A stretch of 64,000 bases of DNA from Hyaloscypha bicolor E (Eukaryota > Ascomycota > Leotiomycetes > Helotiales > Hyaloscyphaceae): NCBI RefSeq assembly GCF_002865645.1, contig NW_020194553.1, forward strand, positions 1 to 64,000. Reading direction: 5' to 3'. Below, in pieces: positions 10,519-21,659 of this stretch. The translations under genes were made by a program, and so were the position numbers. The notes below the pieces were generated by a model. It saw only the letters and a program-made list of their open reading frames with translations. It was not told where the DNA came from and did not search any database. How positions within the stretch are numbered: position 1 is the first letter of the stretch; each line of letters begins with the position of its first letter.

Positions 10519-11442
10519 TCAACGCGGCTTGCAACCAATGAGAGAGGTCGGATGTGATCGAAGATCTGGGAAGATCTCCTGGTATATTACTTCAACGACG
10601 CCCATTGCGTTTTGTGTTGCTACATCATTACTCTCCCGATGTAGTCTATACCCGACTTCTCCCATGCTATTTACACAGTGTCTTGATATGAGGTTAAGGA
10701 TAGGGCCCGGGCTAAATTCTGCCCCTGGAGGTGCGTCCTGAACTGACTGAATTCTTCTCTCTGCGTGATACAGGGTGGCGGGACTTCTTTTGGCGCAGTA
10801 GATAATCAAGTGAGTTTCCAGAGGAAGTTGAGTTTTTTGTATTTGGGGATATTTTCGGTGAGGCTCCTGAACTTGGTGGCACAGGCTGGAAGTCTTGCGC
10901 TTTCAATCGATTATAGCTTCGGGGGACAACTTCCATCTTAACGCCCTCTAATTCGTGAACACTGCCATCGATGATAACTTTGAGCCTTAGAGTTTGGTTA
11001 GCAAGAGAATACGAACAAGGAAGTACATCCAGGACGTGGGGTGAGGGCCCAAAACTTACCTCCACCCACCCGCTCATATTCTTCAGGTCCCCTCTTTGCA
11101 CAAACACGACAAGCCTGCGCGACGGATGTAAAACGCGAGGAGCATTGCATTGTTGCCAGCATTATCGATGTAAATCCTTCTCCTAGCATCTTCGGTAAAG
11201 ACTTCTCGGGATGGGATGGAAAGAGGCCGTAGAATCACATGGTGTGGGTAGATCTTCTTGAACTTTCCGAAGGGTGCCCTTGTTTGAGGAGGAACAGCCA
11301 CCCGAGGAATTGAACGCATTTCTCCAGTACCGGGCGACAAATGAAGCTTCTTCGACCGTAATAGCTTTGATTGAAGGATATTGACACGGGAGGAGACGAG
11401 GTGAAGTGTGGTGAGGTTGGAGACTCGATCCCGGTTACTCAA
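10519..11442 (-). pseudogene. Degenerate spliced gene, possibly RNase H-like
   Basis: A textbook intron is present (minus strand, about 11060-10986): donor GTAAGT, branch TTGCTAACC, acceptor CTCTAAG. A coding-like segment upstream (RAPFGKFKKIYPHHVI, then RRIYIDNAGNN) runs into TGA codons before the donor in one frame, while the downstream segment continues in that same frame (RLKVIIDGSVHELEG). A third segment near 10640 reads YRLHRESNDVATQNA. The IYID start and the H-R-E-x-N-x-x-A ending faintly recall fungal RNase H-like proteins, but this is weak. I read it as one minus-strand gene broken by frame changes. The intron is seen; the family is speculation. Confidence 0.3.
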
Positions 11443-11449
11443 TGCAGGG

Positions 11450-13050
11450 ACTTAACCTTACATAAGCTTGCACGTGACGCCACTGCGAAAGAACAATCAG
11501 GCTGGAATCGAGTAATGCTTTATTGAATCCAGGGGTTTTAAGTTCCATTTAGGTTTCTCAAATAACTGCAAACCACTTCATTCAGGTAGATAAGCTTCAT
11601 TATTTTATTTACATAATCCTCGGAGAAGCTCCTTGCCCCTCGCCCCTCCCCAAATCCTCAAATGCGACTCACCCACTCGAACTTTCCAAACCATACCAAA
11701 AGACTTTCCTTTTACAAATTTCAAATCACCAAAGTGCATTTAAGAAGATATTACTTAAGTCCTGTCTTAGCTTCATTCGTCCCATGCACCACTGATCAGA
11801 TGATGGAAACGAACTACTGACACCCATCGCCTCGTGAAGGCTCAGGACTATTGATGGGCTCCCCCCAGGCGCGAGCCCGAGGAGACCCTGTCTACTAAGC
11901 CCGACAGGGAGGACGTAGCGGGTCGGAGCTAGAATCGAAAGAGGAGGTTGGTGGACTCTGCGTGTCGTCTCGAGGGCTGCAAGAGTCAATGCTTCGATTC
12001 GATGAAGATGAGGTGGTCGGATCTCAAGTCTGGTTGGATATCCAGGCCTTCTCGGGAGCGGGGATAGCGCACTCCTTCCAGGACTTGAGTGAGAAGAGGA
12101 GGATGCTGAGGTGGGTGGTGAGAGGGTCGAACAATGGGAGAGAACAGGGCCAAGTCTTCTCGAGCGCTGCGCCTGTCTCGGGTGGTTGATGTCCGAAAGA
12201 AGAAGAGGAGGAGGAAGAGGAACATTAGTCCGGATTGGAAGAACAGGGCGTGTCGTCTGGAGTGCTGTGCCTGTCTTGGAGGGATTGTAATCCAGAGGTG
12301 TACAGCCAGGGCCGTACGATAGAGATGTGACATGTGACTTGTGACTTGTGACCTGACCCCCCTGGAAGATGAATGTAGATTAGCAAAAGACCAAGAGGGG
12401 CAAACCTTGTGAGAGGGAGGAAAGTTAGTTAGATAATAAAGGCCTGTTGCATGTGGTTAGTCAGAATAGTGGGAGGTATGAGGGTTGAAGGACTGACCAA
12501 ATGTTGTCGAGAAATGCACCACCACAGGGCTGGACTCCCCCCCACCATGCTGACTATAAAGTGGATTAGTGGCAGCAAATGGGAAAGAGGCAAGAAAGCT
12601 TACCCAGCGCTATCCGTACCTATGAACTCTTCAAACGAAGAAACCCTGTAGAAGTAAGCCGTAACGAGACAAATGGATCAACGATACTTATTCTAGTCCA
12701 ACAATAAACCGTACTCCTCCGGCTAATTGAGTGGCAGATGCTAAATGATAAATGTCAGTTGCGCAAGCGCTGTTTTGGTGATTGTTTGGTGATACCCGAC
12801 TTCCTTCGTCCAAGAACCACCAAGGATTCCAGAAGCCGGGCCTTTATTTTCAATTTTTTTTTGGTGAGGGTGGATAAGACGCCTCTTTTCAAATGTAAGA
12901 AAGAAAGGGGTACTTAGCTTGTTAAGGAATTGAATCCTAGATAGAATAATATGGGACGAGTCCCTGGGGTCCAGGAGGGCCAGGTCACAGGTATGTCACA
13001 GTCACAGTCGAAGAGAGATCCATGAGGTATCCGAATCCAGGAAGGCAAGA
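11450..13050. other. Intergenic with diverged internal repeat
   Basis: A segment of about 55 bp at 12147 recurs, diverged, at 12243 (GAACAGGGC, then a GCTGxGCCTGTCT core). Overlapping open frames on both strands (up to 115 codons) are composition-driven. A GTGACxTGTGACTTGTGAC run lies near 12330. No gene is supported. Confidence 0.4.
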
Positions 13051-13054
13051 CGAA

Positions 13055-14017
13055 TCAAGTGTAGTAGGGCAAGTTCGCCGGCCAGGTCCTTGGAGTTGGA
13101 ATGGAACGGAAATCCTTGCAATCTCTATCAACCAACACATTATGTTGCCGTGGAACGAAACAAGACTCGCATCTGCCGTAATTCCTGATGTTGCCGCATC
13201 GCAGGGGGTGCAAGTGCGATGGGCCAGGAGAATTGAAGACTCCGTCAGTTTTGAGCATGTAAAGTTGGCCCTGGGAACAAGAGAGTTAGCGATGACTATC
13301 GAGGCGCATTGAGACATCGCCGTCGGAGGAGATGACGAATCAGATAAATAAACGAGGCCCTCCCTCCAACACTTACATTGGGATGAGAACGGTAGAACGT
13401 GTTCCCAGGTATGTGTGGTCGAATAGAGCTTGAAGTATCCCCACTTCGCACAATCTTTCCTGGCGAGGTCTCAATCAGATGGACTTCGGAAATAGTCTCT
13501 CTCTGAAAGTGCACGCGGCGGTGGCTAGGCGTGCGGCGATCCCGTTTCACTGGAGAAAACGTCAGCATCCTGTGGCGAAAGAGTGGTGCAGCCAGTTGTA
13601 GATTGCATGATGGTGGATGGAACATGCGGCAACCCGGCCACAGAAGACAGAGCGCAGAGTGCAGAGCAATCTGAAAGGAATTGGATATCGCGCCGAGTGG
13701 GTAAACTTACAGCAAGACCGTGGAAGAGTTGCTTTCATCGAGAAGGAGGAGAAGGAGGAGAGCAGGTCATCAACTTCTGCAGTCGGGTCGCTGATCGAAA
13801 GTTGCTGTGCGAAAGCAACAATTGTCTCGACACGTGGGACAGGGGCTCGAAGAGGCTCCGCCATCACCGGAGTGACAGCAGAGACACTCTTTGGAGGAAT
13901 GATCCTGACCGTGAGTGGCTTGACGGAATTCGATTCGGCGGCTCGAAGCTTTGGAAGAACGACGAGGAGCGCAAGCGCAAGGATGAGGAAAACGACGAAG
14001 GTCGCGAAAGAAGGCAT
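13055..14017 (-). CDS. Single-pass membrane protein, hypothetical (231 aa)
   Basis: Three exons are predicted on the minus strand: 14017-13711, 13549-13377 and 13270-13055. Donors are GTAAGT and GTAAGT; acceptors are TTTTCTCCAG and TTCCCAG. Phases agree. The start is the ATG at 14017. Residues 3-21 (SFATFVVFLILALALLVVLP) form a membrane anchor or uncleaved signal. A Pro/Val-rich region follows, then a basic part containing RRVHFQRETISEV, whose R-V-H-F matches the protein phosphatase 1 docking consensus RVxF, and a Cys/His-rich end (four Cys in CGNIRNYGRCESC and KDCK-like context). Function is unknown. The 3' exon rests only on splice signals and frame. Confidence 0.55.
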
Positions 14018-14099
14018 GGTGGTAATCAATCGAGGTGGTTAGGCTCAAGAGATCAAAGTGTGAATGCAGATGGTAATCAATGATCGAAATCAATGAGTG

Positions 14100-16071
14100 T
14101 CTGGGTTCACTGAAGAGAAAGGAAGGAAGGAATCCAGAAAATCGCGGTTGCCATATGTAAATAATCGGTTGCTACGGGCACTATTTTTTTTTAGCACGAG
14201 GCTGCGTCGGCAGGCTGAGGATATACTCCGGTAAGCTAATTCCTAATTCAAAAGCGGCGAGCAATTTGCCGGACTGAGAGAACTCCAACAACGAATGAAT
14301 CGTGCTGCATTCGACGCAAAAGCAGGACTAAATGCAATGCGCATGACATATTAAAACATCTTGAAAGATTGGATAGCTTGAAGAGCCAAGGTTGATATGC
14401 TCTCTTGAGCCTTGAGGTCAATCGCTGCACTGAAGGCTCCACCCTTCCCTTCGCAGCCCAATGACTTCGAATGGGCAGACATACAAGACGCAAGCCTACT
14501 ATGGAGATCTTATCTGCATATTGCCGATGCCAGCAAGTCTCCAGAGGCTTCTGGGTGCCTATATTCCCCTCAACCTAACAACCTCGAGCTTTCAGGCAGA
14601 CCAGAACACCTCAGAGAATGCTGGTCATTTGACTTCGATACAGCCTCACCACAAGCCGACTCAACAGAAAGCAGCGCATTGACAGCGCTTCACACCGGCA
14701 GCAAATTATTAGAATAAACGACAGAACCTCGAAGCTGGTAGTGGAAGTTTCCCCAATCTGCATCAACTGCATGCTCCTTGTCAATCGTTGGAGAAACTCT
14801 TTTCTTCTGCCATACTTTTTCTCCCCCAAATCCTGTCTTCTTTTTGATCGACACTCGCCTTGGTAACTCCAAAGAAGGTACTCAAAGAAACCAACCCATA
14901 TTGTCTTTCTATTTGTGATGCATTACCACTGGCAAGAATTATGCTGAACCCATCAAGGAATGGTGACTCTCTTGATCCGCAGATAGAGGAACAAACGCAA
15001 TGTTGTCATCCTTCCTTTTTATCTCATTAGAGATGGCAAATTAAAGAACAATATCAGTAGAAGAAGGGTTAAAAGTAATTCCTGGTGGAAGGTGCTATTG
15101 AGAATCTCATCACTGACAAGAATCCTGGACGAATGGCCTTGTCTTTGGCTTTTCTTCAAGCGATGCGCAGCGGTAATAGGTAGATGCAGCTCGAAACCAG
15201 AAGTGCAAAGCTATCATAAATTTCAAGTTCTCGAATGGCACCGTCTCAGACTCGCTGGAAGAATGACCAGCTGGCCATGGCCTGCTCAGATATAGCGCCA
15301 TTTAGAATGTCATTGGTTGGGTGGCAATGAATGGTAAAGCCGCCCTTGTCCCCAAAGTTGAAGAGCTTAGTGAGTGGCATGACGCAAATAATTTCATTCG
15401 GGAAACATGATAACCCCGAACTGAGTCGAGACGAACGAAACTAACTGATGAAGTGCTTGATGACAGTGAAGCGAGGTTGTCGACAACCTCGGGTAAATTT
15501 AACTGACGTGCTGAATAATACGCTGGTCTTGATGCAACCACAAATAATTCCACGATGGAGGCCTGGTTCATCGCCTTCTAATAATTTTCGTCGAAAGATG
15601 TCTAATATTGAAGAAGATATGTGGGCAGTAAAAATTGCTCCCTGCCGATGTCGAACCTTTTCACGATGTTGGCCTCCACTCCCTTCCTTCTTCTTAATTG
15701 GTCGATATAAATCGCCGAAGCATCGACCTACCGGCAGCAACTTCGTATCGGGTTGTCGCTGGATGATTAATAATCAACACCTGTATCCTTATCCAAGAAG
15801 GCCATTGCTCTCCCCCAATAGCAACTCTTCAATAATCAAAGGATCAGCCTCCATATTCATGAAATCTAGCACTTCTGTACGATCCTGGACATAAGCCGAG
15901 ATACTCGCCAATCGAAATTAGCTTCATTGGTAAGCATTTGAGAGCAGACTCAGAGCGGATTACTCATTCAACCTGAACGGCCACCCAAGTGGAGATTTCG
16001 CCAGCCACTTCCTCCCTAGTTCCACCCTATCATCCTCGAGAAGTTGCCCCTTACCGCGGCATCTCCCTGGA
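14100..16071. other. Gene-poor intergenic stretch
   Basis: No convincing gene was found. A frame at 14412-14717 has protein-like composition (NDFEWADIQDASLLWRSYL) but no ATG and no visible upstream exon, so it could be a stray exon. The rest is intergenic, including the upstream region of the MFS gene. Confidence 0.35.
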
Positions 16072-16087
16072 CTATATATCTATATAT
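16072..16087 (+). promoter_or_regulatory. TATA-like tract upstream of MFS gene
   Basis: CTATATATCTATATAT lies 76 bp before the chosen start codon at 16163. It is a plausible core promoter element, judged by position and composition only. Confidence 0.3.
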
Positions 16088-16162
16088 GTCACCGCAGAAT
16101 GTACCAACTTCAAAAAGAAGACCTGAAGCAGCAAAGGAAAGGCACCCCGGAGCACCGTCAAG

Positions 16163-17763
16163 ATGTCGATCGGATCCAAACCGAAGAGGGGCGAAGCTTT
16201 GGCACACTTCAATATCAAAACCGACAGGAAAATGTTACTGAAGTTGGATCTACTGCTGGTCCCCATGTGTTGTGCGATGTAAGCACTCTCCTCTCATGTT
16301 CAATGTTATATTCATGTCTGACTCTTACCCTAGGTACCTTATCGCATTCTTGGACCGATCAAACATTGGAAATGCAAGGATCGCGGGACTTCAGAAGAAC
16401 TTGAAACTCACAGATGTTCAGTATGAGACCGGTAAATTGATCAAACCTTTCCCCCATATGCAGCATGGAAACTCACTTTTCCTGATAGCCATCACCGTCA
16501 CTTACATCCCATACATGGCCGCCGAATTACCCTCAAACTTGATGGTCAAAAAAATTGGACCCAAAATCCAATTACCGATCATGATGTTGCTTTGGGGGCT
16601 CGTCAGCACCTGCCAATCACAAGTCAATTCCTATGGCGGACTCCTCGCATGCCGTTTCTTTATCGGGCTTTTTGAAGGTGGTCTCTTCCCTGGTCTCGTG
16701 CTTTATCTCTCCGGATTCTACCGTCCCCAAGAGCTTCAAATCCGCGTTGGGTTATTTTTCTGCGCAGCCGCACTTTCGAGTGCTTTCTCTGGTTTGCTTG
16801 CAACGGCCATCCAGCTGATGGAAGGACTTCGGGGCATGCATGGTTGGCAGGTATGGAATAACGAAACAGGCATCGGGACTATTGACTGATTATTCGCAGT
16901 GGATTTTCCTCCTCGAAGGTGTTTTCACGATCGTCTTCGCCCTCTTCTCACTGTGGATTTTACCCAACACCCCCCTCGACGTCAAAATCCTCTCTCAATC
17001 CGAGCGCGAATACTGCCAACAACGCCTAGAACTCGACGCAAAAAGAAGCGAAAGCACCAACATCATCCGAAAAGACATTTTCGGTGCACTGCCAGATCTC
17101 TGTCTATGGATCCTAGTCCTCACACTCTTCTGCAGCGGCGTCAGCCTCTTCGGTCTCGCATACTTCACGCCCAGCATCGTTGCCGGATTCGGATACTCCG
17201 CCAACAAAACACAGCGATATACCGTTCCCCCCTTCGCAATCGCATTCGTGGCAACAGTCATCGGTGCACTTATTGCAGACAAGTACAGAGCCAGGGGAGC
17301 AGTAGCTTTTGTAGCAACATCATTGTCAGTTGCCGGCTTCGCAGTCTTCTACATAAGCAAGACCGTCGCAGTGCGCTATGTCTCACTCAACATGCTCATC
17401 ACAAGCGTGTACACCACTGCACCTTGCCTCATCACCTGGCTCTCTAACAACGCAGCTGCACATACTCGCCGTGCAACAGCCGTCGCTCTTGGCTTCATGG
17501 CTACAAATCTTGGGGGTATTGTGAGCACGTGGATTTATCCCAAATCGGCCGCTCCCAAGTACAGATTTGCTGCGAAGTTTAACTTGGCGCTCAATTGTTT
17601 TATGCTACTGGGAATTGCGACTAATATTGTGCTGTTGAGGCGGAGGAATGTGGAGAAGGTGGAGAATAGAGAGGAGATACTGGCTGGGATGGAGGATCTT
17701 GACGCGCATGAGCAATACGAGCTTTTGGGTGATCGACATCCGGATTTCAAATATACACTTTGA
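16163..17763 (+). CDS. MFS transporter, allantoate permease (Dal5/ACS) family
   Basis: Four exons are predicted: 16163-16278, 16334-16431, 16489-16850 and 16900-17763, giving 479 residues in consistent phase. The start at 16163 is preferred because it gives the family's N-terminus KMLLKLDLLLVPM followed by FLDRSNIGNARIAGL, the hallmark of fungal anion:cation symporters (MFS family 2.A.1.14). An upstream ATG at 16099 is out of frame. Further family features are ELPSNLMVKKIGPK in the loop after helix 2, GLFEGGLFPGLVLYLS, and WQWIFLLEGVFTI across the third junction. About twelve hydrophobic spans fit a plasma-membrane importer of small organic acids, vitamins or ureides. The substrate cannot be told. 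The neighbours do not form a pathway with it. Confidence 0.93.
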
Positions 17764-18152
17764 AAGGCTGACCGAATTAAAATTTTAATCAGAGCGGGTG
17801 TTTACCGAACTATAGGTTATAGCCTAGGGGTTTTGAATAGTTAAGAGGTTTATAGAGCAGAGAATTTATTATCATAGAAAGAATATCTTCAACTCGAGAT
17901 GAAACGGATGAAGGCAAGCCGAAAGACGTAAGAAGTCAAATGTTCCAGAAGAGCTTAGTACGGATCCGTACATTAAAAGATATCAGATGTTAAATATTCC
18001 TAAGAAACTCTGGACATTCGAAAAGGTGAGAAGTCCAATATATCTAGAAGACTAGTACAATCCAAGTACATAAGCAAGGTGACACGTCACCTCAACCCCC
18101 ATCATTTCCCTCATTCCGGCGTCACCCGTCGAACCTGAACAACATTCCCCTC

Positions 18153-18687
18153 TCAAGCAGGAAAACAATAATAATAAGAATCACAGGTCGTCCTTCCTTC
18201 TCCAAAATCAACAGAATAAACTTCCCTCCCATTGTCCTTAAAACAATTAAAATTCCTAAAACCATTTGTAGCCCAGCCACATCCACTAAACAACGGTCTT
18301 GACCCTGCATCGCTGTCGATATATGCCGTGACCGTGACACCAGACGAAAATGTGCAGGAGACAGCGTTGCCGGGCCACGTTGTGAATGCGGATGTGGGAT
18401 AATGGACGGTTTGGCATATGTTGGAGCTGAGTGGAATTTGGCCGTTGGAGGAGGTGGCGTCGTCTGCGTAGCTGGAAGCAGTGTTAGAAGGTTATGGAGG
18501 GAAGGGGAGGGAGAAGGAGAAAGATTTTTAAGAAGGAATGGACACACTATTCCATCTCGGAACTATAGGTTAATGCGCCGGTGTCCCATGCTGAGAAGCA
18601 GTTGCTTAGGTGAATGGATTCGGTGGCATATGAGGTGCTCAATAATGAGAGGAATGAGAGGGAGAGGGAGACAGTGAGAGGCTTCAT
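18153..18687 (-). CDS. Small secreted cysteine-containing protein (152 aa)
   Basis: Two exons on the minus strand (18687-18548 and 18471-18153) are joined across a 76-nt intron with donor GTGTGT, branch TTCTAACAC and acceptor CTTCCAG. The spliced frame gives 152 residues. Residues 1-21 (MKPLTVSLSLSFLSLLSTSY) are a signal peptide. The mature part is Ser/Thr/Gly-rich, has seven cysteines (e.g. HLSNCFSAWDTGA, GCGWATNGFRNFNC, TTCDSYYYCFPA) and is probably beta-rich. No known enzyme motif is seen. It suits an apoplastic effector-like or cell-wall-associated protein (inference). Neither exon alone reveals it, because the signal-peptide frame ends after 46 codons without splicing. Confidence 0.7.
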
Positions 18688-19057
18688 CTTGAAATTGCTG
18701 GGGAAAGCTGACAGGTTGGAAAAAACTTGAGATTGATCTGAACATAGAGGGGACAGTCTGAAGTTATATATGATTTCTTTTTTCTCGTTCTATGGCACCT
18801 GGCTGAGAAGCAAGGATCTTGCAGTGTGCTAACAATTGGGGTGCTTGGCAATTGGGGGCTAGTTGACGAAGTTGGCAGTGGAGCGTCAGAAGCAAACATC
18901 GTGAACTTGGCAGAACGATTGAAAAGCGGTCTGTAGACATTATCAAGCAACTCACGATGCGTTCTTCAGCCCTACGGAGATGTCCCATTCTAAGCGATAC
19001 AAATCGGAATTGCAGGCCTGATTCGGCGGTTGCTCGGCTAGATTCTAGGGGGGCTTA

Positions 19058-19136
19058 CTGAGGCCATTAGCGGGCTAGCGGACAAATCCGAGAAGCGAAA
19101 AGTGATTTTCTGATTTTCTGATTTTCTGATTTTCGC
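19058..19136 (+). repeat. Left terminal inverted repeat
   Basis: This 79-bp TIR begins CTGAGGCCATTAGCGGGC. Its inner end has three ATTTTCTG units where the right TIR has two. Confidence 0.92.
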
Positions 19137-19189
19137 GCTCACCCCCCACCACACCTCACTAAAAAAAAAAAAGTACAGCATACACGCCT

Positions 19190-19520
19190 TATTCTCGACT
19201 ACTCCTAACCCCCCCTTAGCTTGCGTGGTCCGTAAGGCAAATCCCATGGATTACGAGGCACATCTCCATCTCCCTCACTCTCTATATCCTCCGTACTGCC
19301 TATATTACTCGAATTATCTATATCTCCTTTATTCCCTTCTCCTCTAGTATCCTTACCCTCCTCTGCTATAACCTCCTTCCCCATTGCCTTCTGACCTTGT
19401 ATCTGTCTTTATACTCGCTTTCTATATCTTATAGGCGGTCGAGGCTTTAGTATAAAGGGTTTTGCAGATACGGAGCGAGGCTTTCCAGACTTGGTAGGAT
19501 TAGTATTAAGTTAATGAAAA
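19190..19520 (-). pseudogene. Coding remnant at left end of TIR element
   Basis: On the minus strand a frame reads a basic Pro-rich segment (KPRPPIRYRKRV), a stop, and then an acidic Glu/Gly/Asp-rich segment ending PRNPWDLPYGPRKLRGG, running toward the TIR. Normal base composition and protein-like content suggest the C-terminus of the element's own protein, perhaps a transposase. That is inference from position; no domain is recognised. Confidence 0.4.
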
Positions 19521-20847
19521 GTACAGATTTTACTATTATTATTATATCTATAATTTATATAAGTACTATTAAATTCGCCTTCTATAACTATATAGTATTT
19601 AAAAGGGCCCCTCGGTCTCTTCTTATTACTATAAGTAGTATAAGCTTAAGAGAATTCGGTTCTATAAATATATACTAAGCTTGCCTCCAGATTTGCCTTG
19701 CCTTTCTCTAATTCCTTTAGCTTCCTGCCCTAGTATAGCTTTATTTCTCTAACTTTAGCCTTATTATTAATTTGCTTTACTATTTTAGTAGTATTATTAG
19801 GTAATATAAGGAGATTAAAGTATTATTATAAAGGAAAAGAAGGAGGTTATATATAAGAAGGAGGTCAAGAAGTAAAGGAATTTATTAATTAAACGTATTA
19901 ATAAGAGAGAATATTATAGACTAAGTCTGGATTATTAAAGAATATATTATAAATATTATCTTTTTACTTATTTATAGCTTTATTATCTTTTCTACTACTT
20001 TTACCTTTACTAGAGCTACTACCTAAAGCCATATTTAATATATCTTTAATAAAAGAGATCTTTAATAATAGTATTATATATTAGAATTAAAGTTATTTTT
20101 GGAAGGAAATTAAGGTTAAGGTTAAGGCTAAGATTAAAGCTAGTATAGCTATATCTTTATTATTTACTTTTAGGATATAAAAATATATATTTAATATAAT
20201 TATTTAAATCTAAATAAATTTATAATAAATAATACCTAAAAATAGAAATATTAGTACTTAATAGCCCTAGGTTAAGTATATTTAAATATTAAAAAAATTA
20301 TAATTTTAGGTATTATAGTTATAAAAATAAAGATATAAATATTCTTTCTTTTACTAACTCGCAAAAGCTAAAATATACTAATAATAATTAAACTATATTT
20401 GACCCGTATAATTAGCTAATTTACTTTACTAATTATAAATAATTTAAAGTAATTTAAATCTCCTTAAATCTCTATATATAGCTTATTATATAAACTTCTA
20501 TATTTTTATATTTAGTAATACTATAATTATAATTTTTAGATAAGAAGAATTCCCTTATTCTAGTATATATAATTATATTTATTTCTTATTTTTCGAATAT
20601 ATAATTATTAAATTAGAGAGGCTCAAGAATTCTAAATAATACTTTTTTCTAAGAGATATATATTCTTAATAAATAGTAAAAGTAAATATGGAATTATATA
20701 ATAATATAATTACCTTATACTAGTAACTTTATTTTCTATAAAACTATAATTCTATTTTATCTTTATTCTAAAACCTTTATTCTTTTTCTATATTTTTTCG
20801 ATTTTACTATTAATACTAAGAGCTTCTGCTCTCTACTAATACCTTCT

Positions 20848-20930
20848 CTATTAATACCTTTATTAATACCTTTATTAATACCTTTATTAATACCTTTATT
20901 AATACCTTTATTAATACCTCTATTAATACT
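20848..20930. repeat. 12-bp tandem repeat
   Basis: TATTAATACCTT is repeated about seven times inside the degraded element. Confidence 0.85.
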
Positions 20931-21250
20931 AAGAGCTAGTATCTAACTACCTTATAACCTTTCTCTTCTCCTCCTTACTCCTTCTTACTCCTCCTCCTCA
21001 CTCCTCTTCCAAACCCCTCTTCCGAACCCCTCCTCCTCTTTACTCCTCCTCACCCCTCCTCCTCACCCCTCCTCCTCACCCCTCTTCCGAACCCCTCTTC
21101 TGAACCCCTCTTCCTTTAATACTTCTTTCATTAATATCAAGAGCTAGCATCTGACTACCTTATAACCTTCCTCTCCTTCTCCAAACCCCTCCAAACCCCT
21201 CCTCTGAACCCCTCCTCCTTTAATACTTCTACTAATAATACCAAAAGCTG
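20930..21250. repeat. Pyrimidine-rich repeat cluster
   Basis: Words such as AACCCCTCTTCCG and CACCCCTCCTCCT recur. They are framed by three diverged copies of an AAGAGCTAG-x-ATCTGACTACC block (about 20930, 21140 and 21240). This is an island of higher GC inside the AT-rich interior. Confidence 0.75.
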
Positions 21251-21387
21251 GCACCTGACTACTACTTCTGGGTCACTTTTATCCAGAACTCCCATACCAT
21301 AAGTCTTTAACCCACTTGCTTCTTAGAAAGCTAAATTTTAGATCCCTTCTCCCCTTCTCTAATATCTCCTTCTCCCCTTTTCCGATA

Positions 21388-21600
21388 CCTCTTATGCCTT
21401 TGGGCCCTTTGGGAATACCCTCTCTCGAACTTCCAAAAAAGAGGCTAACTCCTATTTAGATTCCTCTAAACTTTAATACCTCTTCCCTTTTTCTAATACC
21501 TCTTATGCCTTTGGGCCCTTTAGGAATACCCTCTTTTAAACTTCCAAAAAAGAGGCTAACTCCTATTTAGATCCCTCCGAACTTTAATATCTCCTCTCCT
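21388..21600. repeat. 111-bp direct tandem repeat
   Basis: A unit starting CCTCTTATGCCTTTGGGCC at 21388 recurs at 21499, with a decayed third start near 21611. The differences I can align are all C/T or G/A transitions, as RIP would leave. Confidence 0.85.
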
Positions 21601-21659
21601 TTTTTAATACTTATAAAAGCCTTTGGGCCGCTACTAAGTACCCCTATTCTTTATCTTGG

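Noticed and set aside
15448..15894. 148-codon plus frame
   Set aside because: The composition is not protein-like, an antisense frame overlaps, and no splice sites or family features are visible.
19058..19066. CTGAGGCC shared between the TIR terminus and the solo LTR hairpin
   Set aside because: An eight-base palindromic match with different flanks is most likely chance. The two families differ in ends and target duplication length.
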